DNA from: Pseudomonadota bacterium | GTDB taxonomy: Bacteria; Pseudomonadota; Gammaproteobacteria; Pseudomonadales; Pseudomonadaceae | Length of the DNA: 36,032 nt | Assembly: GCA_023388335.1 (NCBI GenBank) | Contig: JAEWGL010000092.1 | Coordinates: forward strand, 1 to 36,032 | Reading direction: 5' to 3' | Part shown: positions 1-9,300 of the stretch, one piece after another | Position numbering within the stretch: position 1 is the stretch's first letter | Layout: every line of letters starts with the position of its first letter | Made by a program: the position numbers and the translations under genes | The notes under the pieces: generated by a model | What the model was told of the DNA's origin: nothing | What the model saw: the letters and a program-made list of their open reading frames with translations, nothing else | The model's database searches: none

Positions 1-2
1 TC

Positions 3-38
3 GCCCGTCTGCGCTGACCCCGGCCAACGCAGACGGGC
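3..38 (+). terminator. Perfect hairpin, possible terminator of an upstream gene
   Basis: An 11-bp perfect inverted repeat (3-13 with 28-38) encloses a 14-nt loop. It lies 35 bp before the first gene. No strong T-run follows on either strand (only GCTTTGTC on +), so a Rho-independent terminator for a gene outside the window is plausible but not firm. Confidence 0.4.
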
Positions 39-73
39 TCGCTTTGTCATAATTCCAACAAGCCTTCGAGACC

Positions 74-367
74 ATGCGTTATCTGTTGCCACTGTTGTTC
101 GCACTTGTCGGCATGGGCAGCGCCCATGCCCTGGATGCCACCACCCAGAGCCTCGTCGTGAGCGGCTACGTCACCAGCCAGGTGACCACGGCGCCCTTCG
201 ATCGCAAGCTGATCGTGCAAGCCCGTGACGATGCCGCGGCCTTCGTCGCCAGCGCAGGTCTGATTCGTGGCGCGCGCCTGCAGGCCGCGCTGGGGACGCT
301 GCGCGAGCAGTACCCGCTGCAATCGGTCGGCGACCTTGAACTGGCACGGGCAATCCTCGTCCAATGA
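74..367 (+). CDS. Small exported DUF2388 family protein (first of a tandem pair)
   Basis: A 97-residue protein with a signal peptide (hydrophobic residues 4-16, cleavage expected after SAHA near residue 19). The mature part of about 78 residues holds the pattern DDAAAFVAS-x-G-x-IRGARLQAAL-x-TLR, which is shared almost word for word with the next gene. I assign both to DUF2388 (PF09498), a family of short Pseudomonas periplasmic proteins often found in tandem; its function is unknown. The mature part has no cysteine and no obvious catalytic motif. The ribosome site is weak (GAG 9 nt before ATG). It heads a probable operon with the second copy (gap 37 bp) and the DUF4105 gene. Confidence 0.8.
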   Translation: MRYLLPLLFALVGMGSAHALDATTQSLVVSGYVTSQVTTAPFDRKLIVQARDDAAAFVASAGLIRGARLQAALGTLREQYPLQSVGDLELARAILVQ

Positions 368-404
368 CTATCCCTGACTCCCCTGTATTCTTCGGAGATG
401 CTCC

Positions 405-725
405 ATGCGTAAACCGCTGATCGCCGCCACCCTCGGCTTCCTGATACTGGCCGACGTGGCCCAGGCGCAAACCCTGGTGGCCACCAGCAATATCATCGTC
501 CGCGCCTTTGGCCGCTCGATCGACTTCACCTCGGACACCACCACCTCCATTCGCGACTCCAAGGTCGTGCGCGAGGCACACGACGACGCCGCCAGCTTTG
601 TCGCGACCCGAGGTGATATCCGCGGCGCCCAGCTGGAAGCGGCGTTCGATACGCTGCGTCAACGTGTACCTGAAGCACGCGACGCCAGCGACCAGGTCCT
701 GGCCGAAGCCATTCTTGCCCTGTGA
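405..725 (+). CDS. Small exported DUF2388 family protein (second copy)
   Basis: A 106-residue paralogue of the preceding gene. The signal peptide ends at DVAQA (about residue 22). The conserved core reads HDDAASFVAT-x-G-x-IRGAQLEAAFDTLR. GGAG at 394-397 sits 7 nt before ATG. The last bases overlap the next start as GTGA (722-725), so translation of the DUF4105 gene is probably coupled to this one. The two copies differ at most positions outside the core, so this is not a recent duplication. Role unknown; the coupling suggests a periplasmic partnership with the downstream protein. Confidence 0.82.
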   Translation: MRKPLIAATLGFLILADVAQAQTLVATSNIIVRAFGRSIDFTSDTTTSIRDSKVVREAHDDAASFVATRGDIRGAQLEAAFDTLRQRVPEARDASDQVLAEAILAL

Positions 726-2680
726 GCCGCAGGCGTGCCTGGCTGCTCGGCTGCGTCCTGACGCTGCTCGGCACGCCCGTTCTCGCCGACCTGCAGCTCG
801 ACCTGCAGGCGTCTGGCCTCGATCCGCAACAGCAGCAAGCCACGCAAGCGCTGCTCGATGAAGCCGTGGACAAGCTCCCGCCGCGCTTCAGGCAGCAGCT
901 TGATCGCCGGATCCAGGTCAGTTGGCGCGCCGACATGCGCGCGGACGCCTATGGCCAGGCATCGCTGGTCTCCACCCTTGAGCTGAACCGCCGCCTCTTG
1001 CCCGGGCTGGTCGACGGCAGCGCCGCGCGCCAGCAGACCGGCCGACCACACGGCACGGTCCGCCAGGAGTTGCTGGCCACCGTCCTGCACGAGCTGACTC
1101 ACCTCTACGACCGAGCACGCCTCTGGCCCAGCGCCGAACGTCAGCTGATCACCCGCTGCACGCGCCAGCAGGGCAGCTTGGGCCGTATCGGCCTGCCCGA
1201 AGTCTGCCGTGGGCAGACCGCGCGCCGCTTCACCCTCAGCGACGACCCACGCCTGCTCGACCTGGCAGGCTGGCCGCAATATGTAGGCCGCCGCGGCGAG
1301 CGCGAGCAGCACAATCGCCAACGGGTGCGCAGCCCCGACAGCTACGAGTTGAGCAGCCCCAAAGAATTCATCGCGGTCAACATGGAGTACTTTCTCCTCG
1401 ACCCCAGCTTCGCTTGCCGCCGTCCCGCCTTGAACCAATACCTGCGCGAGCATTTCGGCTGGGCGCCACAACAAGCCCGCTGCGCCAACGGCTTGCCCTT
1501 CCTCAATGCCGGCAACGATTTCGCCCGCGAGCCACTGGGCGAGATCGACCCCGAGCGGGTCTATTCGGTCGATTACCTGCTTGCCGAGGCCAACCAGAAC
1601 TGGGTCAGCCGCTGGGGCCACAGCATGCTCCGCCTGGTGATCTGCGCCCCAGGGCGCCCGCGCGGGCCAGATTGCCGTCTGGACCTGGACCAGCACCTGG
1701 TGCTGTCCTACCGCGCCTTCGTCAACGACCTGCAACTGTCCAGCTGGGACGGCCTGACGGGCGCCTACCCGTCACGCCTGTTCGTCCTGCCCTTGGGCCA
1801 GGTGATCGACGAGTACACCAAGACCGAGCTGCGCAGCCTGGCCTCCATACCGCTCAAGCTCAACCGCGCGGAACTCGAAAGCCTGGTACGTCAGGCCGCG
1901 GAAATGCACTGGAGCTACGACGGCAACTACTACTTCCTGTCCAACAACTGCGCGGTTGAAACCCTCAAACTGCTGCGCAGCGGCACCGGCAACCCGCGTC
2001 TTGCCGACCTCGACAGCATCATGCCCAACGGCTTGCTGGAAGTGCTCCAAGGCCGCGGCCTGGCCGATACCCATGTGCTCGACGATCCGCGTGAAGCCCT
2101 GCGCCTGGGGTATCGCTTCGACTCCTACCGGGACCGTTACCAGGCAATGTTCCAGGTCCTGCGCCAGCAATTGCCGATCCCCGAGGCCACGGTCGAAGCC
2201 TGGTTGGAGCAGGGTGCCGAGCAACGCCGGCAGTGGTTCGCCCGCGCCGACCTGCGTACCAGCGCGGCCTTGCTCCTGCTCGAGCAGGCCAGCCTGCGCC
2301 GTCAGTTGCTGCTGGCCCAGGACGAGGTCAAGCAACGCTACTTCAATGCCCGCGCGCAGAACGACGGCAGTATCGCCAAGGCCAACGAGACCCTGCAGCA
2401 GATCCTTGCCAACAGTGGCTTTCTCAGTCGTCCGGCCGAGCTGCTTGCCGCCCCGGGCTACGGCCTTCCCCAGGCTGACGAACGCCGTCAGTTGCACAAG
2501 ACCAGCAGCGAACGCCAGGCGCAGTTGCACCGCCTGAGCACCGACCTGGACAAGGAAGCGAGGGCGTTGCTCGAACCTGCCCGCGCCAAGGAAATTGCCG
2601 CGGTGGAAACCAACATCAAAGCGGTCGGCGAACACCTTCGCACCCTTCACAAAGCTGCTGGCGGACTGCAACTGCCCTGA
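722..2680 (+). CDS. Exported DUF4105 protein with HExxH and permuted NlpC-like H...C motifs
   Basis: A 652-residue protein starting at a GTG that overlaps the previous stop by 4 bp. Residues 1-22 form a signal peptide (cleavage after PVLA). Residues 118-130 contain a metalloprotease-like HELTH (123-127), and SPKEFIAVNMEYF (212-224) could supply the third zinc ligand (Glu215). The second part, about 280-420, is the DUF4105 domain, with WGHSMLRL (His300) and later SNNC (Cys410). This His-before-Cys order is what a circularly permuted NlpC/P60-like thiol hydrolase would show. Residues 480-652 are largely helical and charged. Substrate unknown; a periplasmic cell-wall or protein hydrolase is my inference. 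No terminator is visible after the stop. Confidence 0.75.
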   Translation: MSRRRAWLLGCVLTLLGTPVLADLQLDLQASGLDPQQQQATQALLDEAVDKLPPRFRQQLDRRIQVSWRADMRADAYGQASLVSTLELNRRLLPGLVDGSAARQQTGRPHGTVRQELLATVLHELTHLYDRARLWPSAERQLITRCTRQQGSLGRIGLPEVCRGQTARRFTLSDDPRLLDLAGWPQYVGRRGEREQHNRQRVRSPDSYELSSPKEFIAVNMEYFLLDPSFACRRPALNQYLREHFGWAPQQARCANGLPFLNAGNDFAREPLGEIDPERVYSVDYLLAEANQNWVSRWGHSMLRLVICAPGRPRGPDCRLDLDQHLVLSYRAFVNDLQLSSWDGLTGAYPSRLFVLPLGQVIDEYTKTELRSLASIPLKLNRAELESLVRQAAEMHWSYDGNYYFLSNNCAVETLKLLRSGTGNPRLADLDSIMPNGLLEVLQGRGLADTHVLDDPREALRLGYRFDSYRDRYQAMFQVLRQQLPIPEATVEAWLEQGAEQRRQWFARADLRTSAALLLLEQASLRRQLLLAQDEVKQRYFNARAQNDGSIAKANETLQQILANSGFLSRPAELLAAPGYGLPQADERRQLHKTSSERQAQLHRLSTDLDKEARALLEPARAKEIAAVETNIKAVGEHLRTLHKAAGGLQLP

Positions 2681-2688
2681 ACCATGGG

Positions 2689-2717
2689 TTGACTTTGCAT
2701 CCACCTGTGCCACTATT
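2689..2717 (+). promoter_or_regulatory. Candidate sigma70 promoter for the tubulin-like operon
   Basis: TTGACT (2689-2694) is followed after exactly 17 bp by ACTATT (2712-2717). The -35 is good (5/6) and the -10 is poor (3/6). An A/T-rich block lies just downstream (A7 at 2726-2732, T5 at 2738-2742). It sits in the 179-bp gap between the DUF4105 gene and the five-gene operon, the only sizeable space where a promoter for that operon could lie. Confidence 0.35.
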
Positions 2718-2804
2718 TCGCCGCTAAAAAAATAGCATTTTTACGTCGTTTGGACGGGGTCTGCCTTGGTACAGCTGCCGAGGACCGGTTTCTCTCGACG
2801 TGTC

Positions 2805-2823
2805 GGCCTGCGTCTCGCAGGCC
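2805..2823 (+). promoter_or_regulatory. Perfect leader hairpin before the operon's first gene
   Basis: GGCCTGCG (2805-2812), loop TCT, CGCAGGCC (2816-2823): an 8-bp all-paired, GC-rich stem whose 3' edge is 36 nt before the ATG at 2860. No T-run follows, so it is not a typical terminator. It could protect the leader from decay or control ribosome access. It also overlaps the alternative GTG-started reading frame from 2800. Confidence 0.4.
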
Positions 2824-2859
2824 TGGCTGCGCACGGACGACTGTCGGCAAGGTGGATAT

Positions 2860-4302
2860 ATGGACATAGGCGGTAACGACCACGCGTACGAGTGGTCGAT
2901 GGATGGTCAGCGCTGGGTGCAGAACGCCCAAGGCGACTTCACCTTGCAGCAGGTTGCCAGCCAACCCGTGGCCGATGCGCTCGACCTTGACTTCGCTGCC
3001 GGTGCACGTCTGGCACCCGATGGCCGCACCTACCTGCCCGCGGCCTTCAGCCACTGTCCACGGACCGGCCAGGCACTGGCCACCGTGCGCTACGATCCCC
3101 GCCGTCGCTGGTTGCCGCCTTACGGCAATGGCAGCGGCCGTCGCGTGGTCGAAAGCAGCTGCGCGCTCGATGGTGCCGAACAGACCCTCCAAGCATTGTG
3201 CCGCAAGCTCCTCGCCAGCCCCACCCCGAGCCTCAACGACCACGCCGAAGCAGTCGTTGCGCCGCGCAAGAACGGCCTGAACTTCCTTGTCGCCAACCTC
3301 GGCGGTCATCGCGAAGCATTGTTCGCCCTTGACCGTGAAGGCGGCCTGTTCCTCTGGCAATCGCGCGCCAAGCAATGGCGCCCGTTGTTGCCGCAGGCAT
3401 CACCCATCGGTCGCTGTAGCCTGCCCAATTGGGCCTGGGGCGTAGCCTTGCGCCCCCAGGGCGAGCAGCAGCACCTGATCCTCGCGGGCGAAGAGGGCGC
3501 CTGCGAAGTCAGCGTCGATCCCCTCAGCGGCCGCTATCGGTTGCAGCGTTGCCCCGGCACCGCGCTGGGTGCGCCTGGCAACCTCGAAGCACGCCTGCTG
3601 GTGCCGCAACGCATGCCAGACGGCCGCACCTGCCTTGTGGAACGCACCGCCGACGGCTGGCTGGAGCACCCTATCGAGGGCGCCGAAGCGCTCTTGGACA
3701 ATCTGTCGGCGCCGCTGTCGCAACCCGCGTCGCGACGCCTGCTGTGGATCGGCGAACAGGGCTACCTCAGCGTGCGCCTCGATGAAGGGCTAGCAGCGCA
3801 GTGGCTGAGCTGGCCAGAGGGCGCCAAGGCGATGCCCGAATATGGTCCCCCCTTCGTCGATGGCTATGGCACCTGGCAGTTGTTGTTCGCCGAAAGTCAG
3901 CAGTATTGCCTGCGCCTGGACTCCGACGAGCGCAAGGAAGGCCTGGCGCGCTTGGGCACCGGTCACCTGAACCTGCGCTTCAACGTGCGCCTGGACACGC
4001 CCTGGGCCGATAACGATGAGTACACCAACCCGACCACGCGGGATGTGATCTATCCCTTCGTCGAGTTCAGCGACAGCCAGCATCTGCTGTCCTTCTGCGT
4101 GCGCGAAACCTCGGGCCTGCAGAAGTTCTTCGCTGACGAGCAGGCGATCGACACCGAGTACCGCCTCGAACGCCTCGGCGAGCCGCCGCTGCGCATGCTG
4201 CTCAAGGTCGCAAGGCCTTGGAACGCGCAATGGTTCTTCTTCGACAACGCCCTGTGGCTGTACATCGACTCGTCTGGAGCACTCTACCGATGGAACGTCT
4301 GA
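2860..4302 (+). CDS. Cytosolic protein of unknown function, possible beta-propeller; tubulin-like operon gene 1
   Basis: I chose the ATG at 2860 because AAGGTGG (2849-2855) stands just before it; a GTG at 2800 in the same frame would add 20 residues without a ribosome site. The 480-residue product has no signal peptide or membrane segment. It is rich in Trp, Gly and Asp-Gly turns (for example DREGGLFLWQS, the closing SSGALYRWNV) spaced along the chain, as in WD/quinoprotein-like beta-propellers, but I cannot assign a family. It overlaps the next gene by 13 bp. A scaffold for the membrane and tubulin-like partners is inference from context only. Confidence 0.7.
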   Translation: MDIGGNDHAYEWSMDGQRWVQNAQGDFTLQQVASQPVADALDLDFAAGARLAPDGRTYLPAAFSHCPRTGQALATVRYDPRRRWLPPYGNGSGRRVVESSCALDGAEQTLQALCRKLLASPTPSLNDHAEAVVAPRKNGLNFLVANLGGHREALFALDREGGLFLWQSRAKQWRPLLPQASPIGRCSLPNWAWGVALRPQGEQQHLILAGEEGACEVSVDPLSGRYRLQRCPGTALGAPGNLEARLLVPQRMPDGRTCLVERTADGWLEHPIEGAEALLDNLSAPLSQPASRRLLWIGEQGYLSVRLDEGLAAQWLSWPEGAKAMPEYGPPFVDGYGTWQLLFAESQQYCLRLDSDERKEGLARLGTGHLNLRFNVRLDTPWADNDEYTNPTTRDVIYPFVEFSDSQHLLSFCVRETSGLQKFFADEQAIDTEYRLERLGEPPLRMLLKVARPWNAQWFFFDNALWLYIDSSGALYRWNV

Positions 4303-5765
4303 CCTGCCTCGTGTTGCGCGGCGCGCTGTTGGCCTTGAGCCTGGTGTGCTTCGGTGCCAAGGCCGACGCCTTGCGCCAGGTGTTCCTGGTGCAGAACTCC
4401 GGCTGGATGGAGCCTTTCTACCTGGACCCATCCTCGGGCTTCAAACCCTTGGTCAGCCAACTGGCCGCTACCGCCGCCGGCAACGGCGAAGTGGTGATCG
4501 GCGCCTTCAACCAGGCCGACAGCCAGCATGCCTCCCCGCAATGGACCTACCGTGGGCCGGGCACGCACGCCAAGCTCGGTGACAGCGTCAATGCCTTGCA
4601 ACTGGCGCGCAAGGCCAGCGGCGCCTATGCCGACACCGACTTCAAGCAAGCCCTGCTGGCGGCCATCCAGACCGGCCTGGAGGGTCGCCAGGGGATCATC
4701 TGGATCGTCACCAACAACAAGAACAGCCCCAACAATAGCCGTGACACCCAGGTCAGGAACCGCGAGTTCTACGACATGCTGCACAACGAGTCGGTGATCA
4801 CCCGCATCGCCGCCTTCCCGCAGAAAATGCCGGTCAAGAGCAGCAACTTCAGCGCCAACGGCCTGATGATCTATGCCCTGGCCTATGGCGACAACGCCGG
4901 CGTGGCGCTGGAGCAGGTCCTGGCGCAGCCGGCCCTGTCCAGTCTGCTCAAGGATGACCGCGTACGCCTCAAGCCGTTGACCCAGGCCGCCGTGCGCTTC
5001 ATCCCCACCGGCGTCAGGGACACCCCCGATGTCAGCGCCACACTGGCGCCGGACCAGCAAACCCTGGTGCTCGACATCGATGTCGACAGCTCGCCCAAGA
5101 CCGCGGTGGTGGTCGGCCGCTTCGAGAACCAGTTCAACCCGTATCAGATCCATTCGGCCAAGGTTGCCCTGAACCTGGACATCCCCGGTGAAGCGCTGCA
5201 GTCGGCGATCTCCATGCAGAGCCTGCGCGACCTGGAGCCGGGTGCACGCTCCGATGAGCTGGAAATCCAGCTGCAATTGCCGCCCTTGCCATCGCAGTGG
5301 TCCAGCGAAGTGCTGTTCTCCAGCGGCTACCAGCGGGCCGGGGCCATCGAGATCCGTCTCGACGACCAGCAGCTGCGTATTTCCCAGCAGTTCATCGCGC
5401 GCATGAATGAGCTGTTTCCCGATGACGCCCTGCCGGATGTCTTCATCCCGTCCAGCGAAGCCTCTTCGTCGGCCACTCGCCTGCCCATCGTGCTGCAGGT
5501 GAACTACCCGCTGGGGCCTGTGCTGTTGCTCCTGGCCCTGCTGGTGATGGCACTGCTCGGCGGCCTTCTGGCGGTGACTCTGCTCGCCGGCAAGAAGCCG
5601 GTCACGGTGCTGGTCGAAGGCGTGGCCCGGCAGATCCCGCTCAAGCCGTTCGCCAGCGCCAGCGTCTACGACGACCGCCAGAACAAGGTCGCCACGGTCA
5701 AGCGTGGTCTGTTCGGCCCCAGCCTCGAAACGCTCGGCGGCGACGTCGCCGTGCGCCTCAAATAA
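4290..5765 (+). CDS. Membrane-anchored vWA-like protein with degenerate MIDAS; operon gene 2
   Basis: The ATG at 4290 gives a proper signal peptide (MERLTCLVLRG... cleavage near FGAKA, residue 25) and has GGAG at 4276-4279; longer in-frame starts bury the signal. The product has 491 residues. Residues 28-200 look like a von Willebrand A fold: strand RQVFLVQNSGWM (29-40) stands where DxSxS is expected, TDFKQAL (116-122) would hold the MIDAS Thr, and IIWIVTNN (136-143) replaces the usual TDG strand. A beta-rich part (about 230-400) follows, then one TM helix (407-433) and a basic tail of about 56 residues ending in a beta-rich patch. Predicted topology: vWA domain in the periplasm, tail in the cytosol. 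Confidence 0.72.
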   Translation: MERLTCLVLRGALLALSLVCFGAKADALRQVFLVQNSGWMEPFYLDPSSGFKPLVSQLAATAAGNGEVVIGAFNQADSQHASPQWTYRGPGTHAKLGDSVNALQLARKASGAYADTDFKQALLAAIQTGLEGRQGIIWIVTNNKNSPNNSRDTQVRNREFYDMLHNESVITRIAAFPQKMPVKSSNFSANGLMIYALAYGDNAGVALEQVLAQPALSSLLKDDRVRLKPLTQAAVRFIPTGVRDTPDVSATLAPDQQTLVLDIDVDSSPKTAVVVGRFENQFNPYQIHSAKVALNLDIPGEALQSAISMQSLRDLEPGARSDELEIQLQLPPLPSQWSSEVLFSSGYQRAGAIEIRLDDQQLRISQQFIARMNELFPDDALPDVFIPSSEASSSATRLPIVLQVNYPLGPVLLLLALLVMALLGGLLAVTLLAGKKPVTVLVEGVARQIPLKPFASASVYDDRQNKVATVKRGLFGPSLETLGGDVAVRLK

Positions 5766-5792
5766 CTTTTGGATACCCCTGGAAAACTCGAA

Positions 5793-6191
5793 ATGGCCCA
5801 AACCAGCGCCCTGCCAGCCCCTGTTGAAAGCGAAACCCCAGCCACCACCGCGACCTTGAGCGTTCCCGCCCAGGTCCTGGACCTGGGCCCGAAGAAAGTC
5901 GACAGCCGTGACGCCCTGATCGGCGTTGCCGTGCTGGTGGTGCTGGCCCTGGTGTTCTTCGTGATCAAGAACGCCTACGCCAACTGGCGCGTGCGCGAGC
6001 GTGTCGCCCCGAGCCGCGCCAACGCCTCCGCCTGGTTCCTGTTCCTGGGCCTGCTGATGATTTCGGCGATGGCCGTGCTGGCGGTGATCAACGCTGGTCA
6101 GTTCCTCACCCCGCTGTACCTGGCGCCACTGGTTGGCGTGGGCGCCCTCTCGCTGGTCGCCTGGCTGATGACCTTCTCGGCCAAGCGCTGA
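5793..6191 (+). CDS. Small three-TM membrane protein; operon gene 3
   Basis: A 132-residue protein from the ATG at 5793 (GGA 9 nt upstream); an in-frame TTG at 5769 would add eight residues. A Pro/Thr/Ala-rich, probably cytosolic N-terminus (1-38) precedes three hydrophobic helices at about 42-59, 79-99 and 107-127. The loop between helices 1 and 2 (NWRVRERVAPSR) is strongly basic and so probably cytosolic. I recognise no family. It lies 27 bp after the vWA-like gene and 109 bp before the tubulin-like gene, and is likely the membrane partner of one or both. Confidence 0.7.
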   Translation: MAQTSALPAPVESETPATTATLSVPAQVLDLGPKKVDSRDALIGVAVLVVLALVFFVIKNAYANWRVRERVAPSRANASAWFLFLGLLMISAMAVLAVINAGQFLTPLYLAPLVGVGALSLVAWLMTFSAKR

Positions 6192-6300
6192 GTCGGCCCG
6201 TAGCCCCCACGGCCGGCAACGCCAGCCGCCTCACCCCGATGTAGGGATCAGCACGCCGATGCGAGTCGGCCAGCCCAGCCAGGGCTCATGGAGCTTCATG

Positions 6301-9300
6301 ATGAACGAGCACGCACAACCTTCCGGCCCGGCAGCGCTGAACGCCGTCAGTGAAAAAATCCACCCGACGCTGTTCATCGCCCTGGGCGGGACAGGGATGA
6401 AGGTCAACATCCGCCTGCGCCGGCGGATTCTCAATGCCATCTGGGGCGGTAACAACCAGGTGCAGCAGATTGCCGACTTCCCGTTGGTGCAGTTCGTCAA
6501 CTTCGACCTGGACGCCGGCGAGGTCACCCAGGACGGCAAGTCGGTCAAGACCGACGTGCTCGCCGAGCAGGTGGCGTTCACCTCCGAAGAGAAAATCATC
6601 GAGCCGCTCAACCTGAGCAAGTACACCCACTCGATGGATGAGCTCAACCGCCACCGTGAAGTGGCCGAGTGGTTCCCGCTGACCCCGGACAAGATCCGCG
6701 CGCTGGGTATCGATCCCTCCAAGGGCGCCGGACAGATCCGCGCGCTGTCGCGCCTGTACTTCTTCGACAAGTACCCGGTCATCCGCGACAAGCTGCGTGA
6801 CAAGGTCGGCCGCCTGCTGAGCAACATCGGCGGCCACGCCGACAAGCTGAAGAAGCTGGGCCTGGAGATCGACCCTGGCAAGATCCGCATTGTCATCACC
6901 GGCTCGGCGGCAGGCGGCACCGGCTCGGGCTCGTTCCTCGACATGGGCTACCTGGCCAAGGCAATTCTCAAGGAGCACAACATCGCCGGCAAGGTCGACC
7001 TGTTCTTCGTCCTGCCCGGCGGTTTCCACGCCTTCAACACCGAGCGCGTCCAGGCCAACGGCTACGCGGCGCTGATGGAGCTGGAAACCTGCATGCGCGG
7101 CAACCGCCTGCTGCGCCACTGGGATGCCACCGACAACCTGTTCATCGACAACCGTCCCTATGACGATGTCTACATCATCGACAACAGCAACGTTGCCCAG
7201 GCCAAGACCGGCGACCAGGAAGACGTCTACGAGATGCTTTCGGACGTGCTGTTCACCGACTTCACCTCCCAGGACTTCGCCAACAAGAAGCGTTCGATCG
7301 CGGTCAACCAGAACCAGCACAAGATCCGCTCCTACACCGTGCGCCTGCCCCAGGACTATGGCGACGACACCGAGCTGCGCTTCCCGTGCGCCTATTCCTC
7401 GCTCGGCCAGGCGGTGCTCGACACTCAGGTCGATGCACGGCAGAACGTGCGCCTGAGCCGCCAGGTGCAGCACATGCTCAAAGCCTTCTTCGGCATCGCC
7501 AACAGCTCGCTGAGCGACAATCGTCCGACCGATCGCGAGCGCGACGACTTCCTCAAGGAGCAGCTCAACGTCACCCCGCGCACCTTCACCGAGCTGCCGG
7601 AATTTCTGTCGCGGGTCGAGCTGACCCTGGCCACGGGCGAGTTCACCCACTACCAGCTGGCAGACGATCTGCTGCTGGTCGAAGGCGACAACAGCGTCAT
7701 CGCGCAGATCGAGCAGAAGGTCGAAGCCTTGTTCGAACGCCTGCAGCATGGCGGTGCTGACAAGGACCAGTGGCTCACCCACGTGCGTGAGATCCAGCAG
7801 CAGCTCGAGCGCGACACCAAGGGCAGCAGTGTCGACAGCGCCGAGCGCAACCACGAAGTGCGTATCCGCGAAAACCGCGTGCGGCGCCTGGCCGAGCTGG
7901 TGCGCGAGGACGCCCTGCCGGAAAAACTTTTCCGTCGCCTGGACGACGACGAGCGCGGCGGCCTGGACTACACCCTGGCGCTGGTCGAGATGCTCAAGGA
8001 CCGGCTGGAGAACGAAGGCAGCGGCATCATCCCCGCGCTGGACAAGAACGCCGCGCGCTTCAAGGAACTGGCCGAGAAGCTGGAATCTTCCGAGCTTGCC
8101 CGCGAGTTCGAACGCCTCAAGGAAACCACCGGCGGTGGCTTGATGGCGCGCCTGAGCGGTAAGGAAAAACAGGCCGACACGGTACTCACCCAGGTCAAGG
8201 AGACGCTGCGCGACAGCCTGCTGTTCTACGCTCGCTTCGTCGCCGCGCGTGAGGCTGCGCAACTGCTGCGCGACGTCTCCGAATGGCTGGGCCGCAAGGA
8301 ATCGGTCGACCAGAGCGGGCGGGCGGTGTGGAACGGCTTCGTCGGCCGTCTGCAGGACGGTCGCAACGCGGTCGACCATCTGCTGCGCCGCATCGAAGGC
8401 GACATCAGCAAGATCGACGCCAGAATCAAGGAGAAGCACGCCACGCTGATCCCGCTGAGCCTGGCCCAGGCGGTCGAGGAACAGGCCGTCGATACCCTGC
8501 AGGTACGCCAGTGGGCCAAGGAAGCCTTCAAGGACTTCGGTGGCTCCAAGACCCTGTTCGGCAAGCTGCAGGACGAGGAGGGCCAGGACGAATTGCTCGC
8601 CAAGCTGCGTGCCAAGGCCGTGCAGCAGTTGCCACGTCAGCCCCAGGGCACCGACCCGCTGCTCGCCGCACTGGCCGCGTTGACCCCTGACGAGCAGCGC
8701 GACAAGTTCCGCCAGCTGCTGCAGCGTGCCATGCCTTGGACCCCGCTGAACCTCAATGGTGGCTTCGGCATCGCCAAGGACCGCTACACCTGCCTGGTCG
8801 GCGTGCAGGATGCCGCCGAGTTCAAGCGTACCTATGGCACCATGCTCGCCCAGTGCATGCCGCAGGGCACCGGCCTCACCGCCGGGCAGATCCAGTTCGT
8901 CGAGTCAGGTACCCCCGGCAAGCTGATCTGCTTCACCGAACTCAGCGGCTTCCCGCTGCCGGCCTTGACACCGCTGCCGACCTACCTGGCCAGCTACCGC
9001 AAGGAAAGCACCACCATCCCGCTGCACAGCCACAAGCGCATCAGCCAGTTCGTGCAACCGATCCAGTTCACCCAGGAGCAGTACCGCCAGTTCGCCGAGG
9101 ACTTCAAGCTCTACCTGCACGCCGTTGCGCTGGGCGTGCTGCGCCGCACCCAGGGTGATCGCTACGAGTTCATGATCGACCAGGACTACTTCACCGTCGG
9201 CGACGAGTTCGCGATTCGCCAGAATGGCCTGAACCAGCTGCAGCGCAAGGATATCGAAGACCAGCTACGCGCCCGCTACGAGCAGTTGCGCAGCCCGCAG

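Noticed and set aside
4284..5801. 505-codon open frame on the - strand
   Set aside because: Shadow of the vWA-like gene; Gln/His/Gly-rich antisense composition, no signal or domain.
6286..8439. 717-codon open frame on the - strand
   Set aside because: Antisense to the tubulin-like gene; long only because of high GC and codon bias. Low-complexity Leu/Gln/Val composition and no motif.
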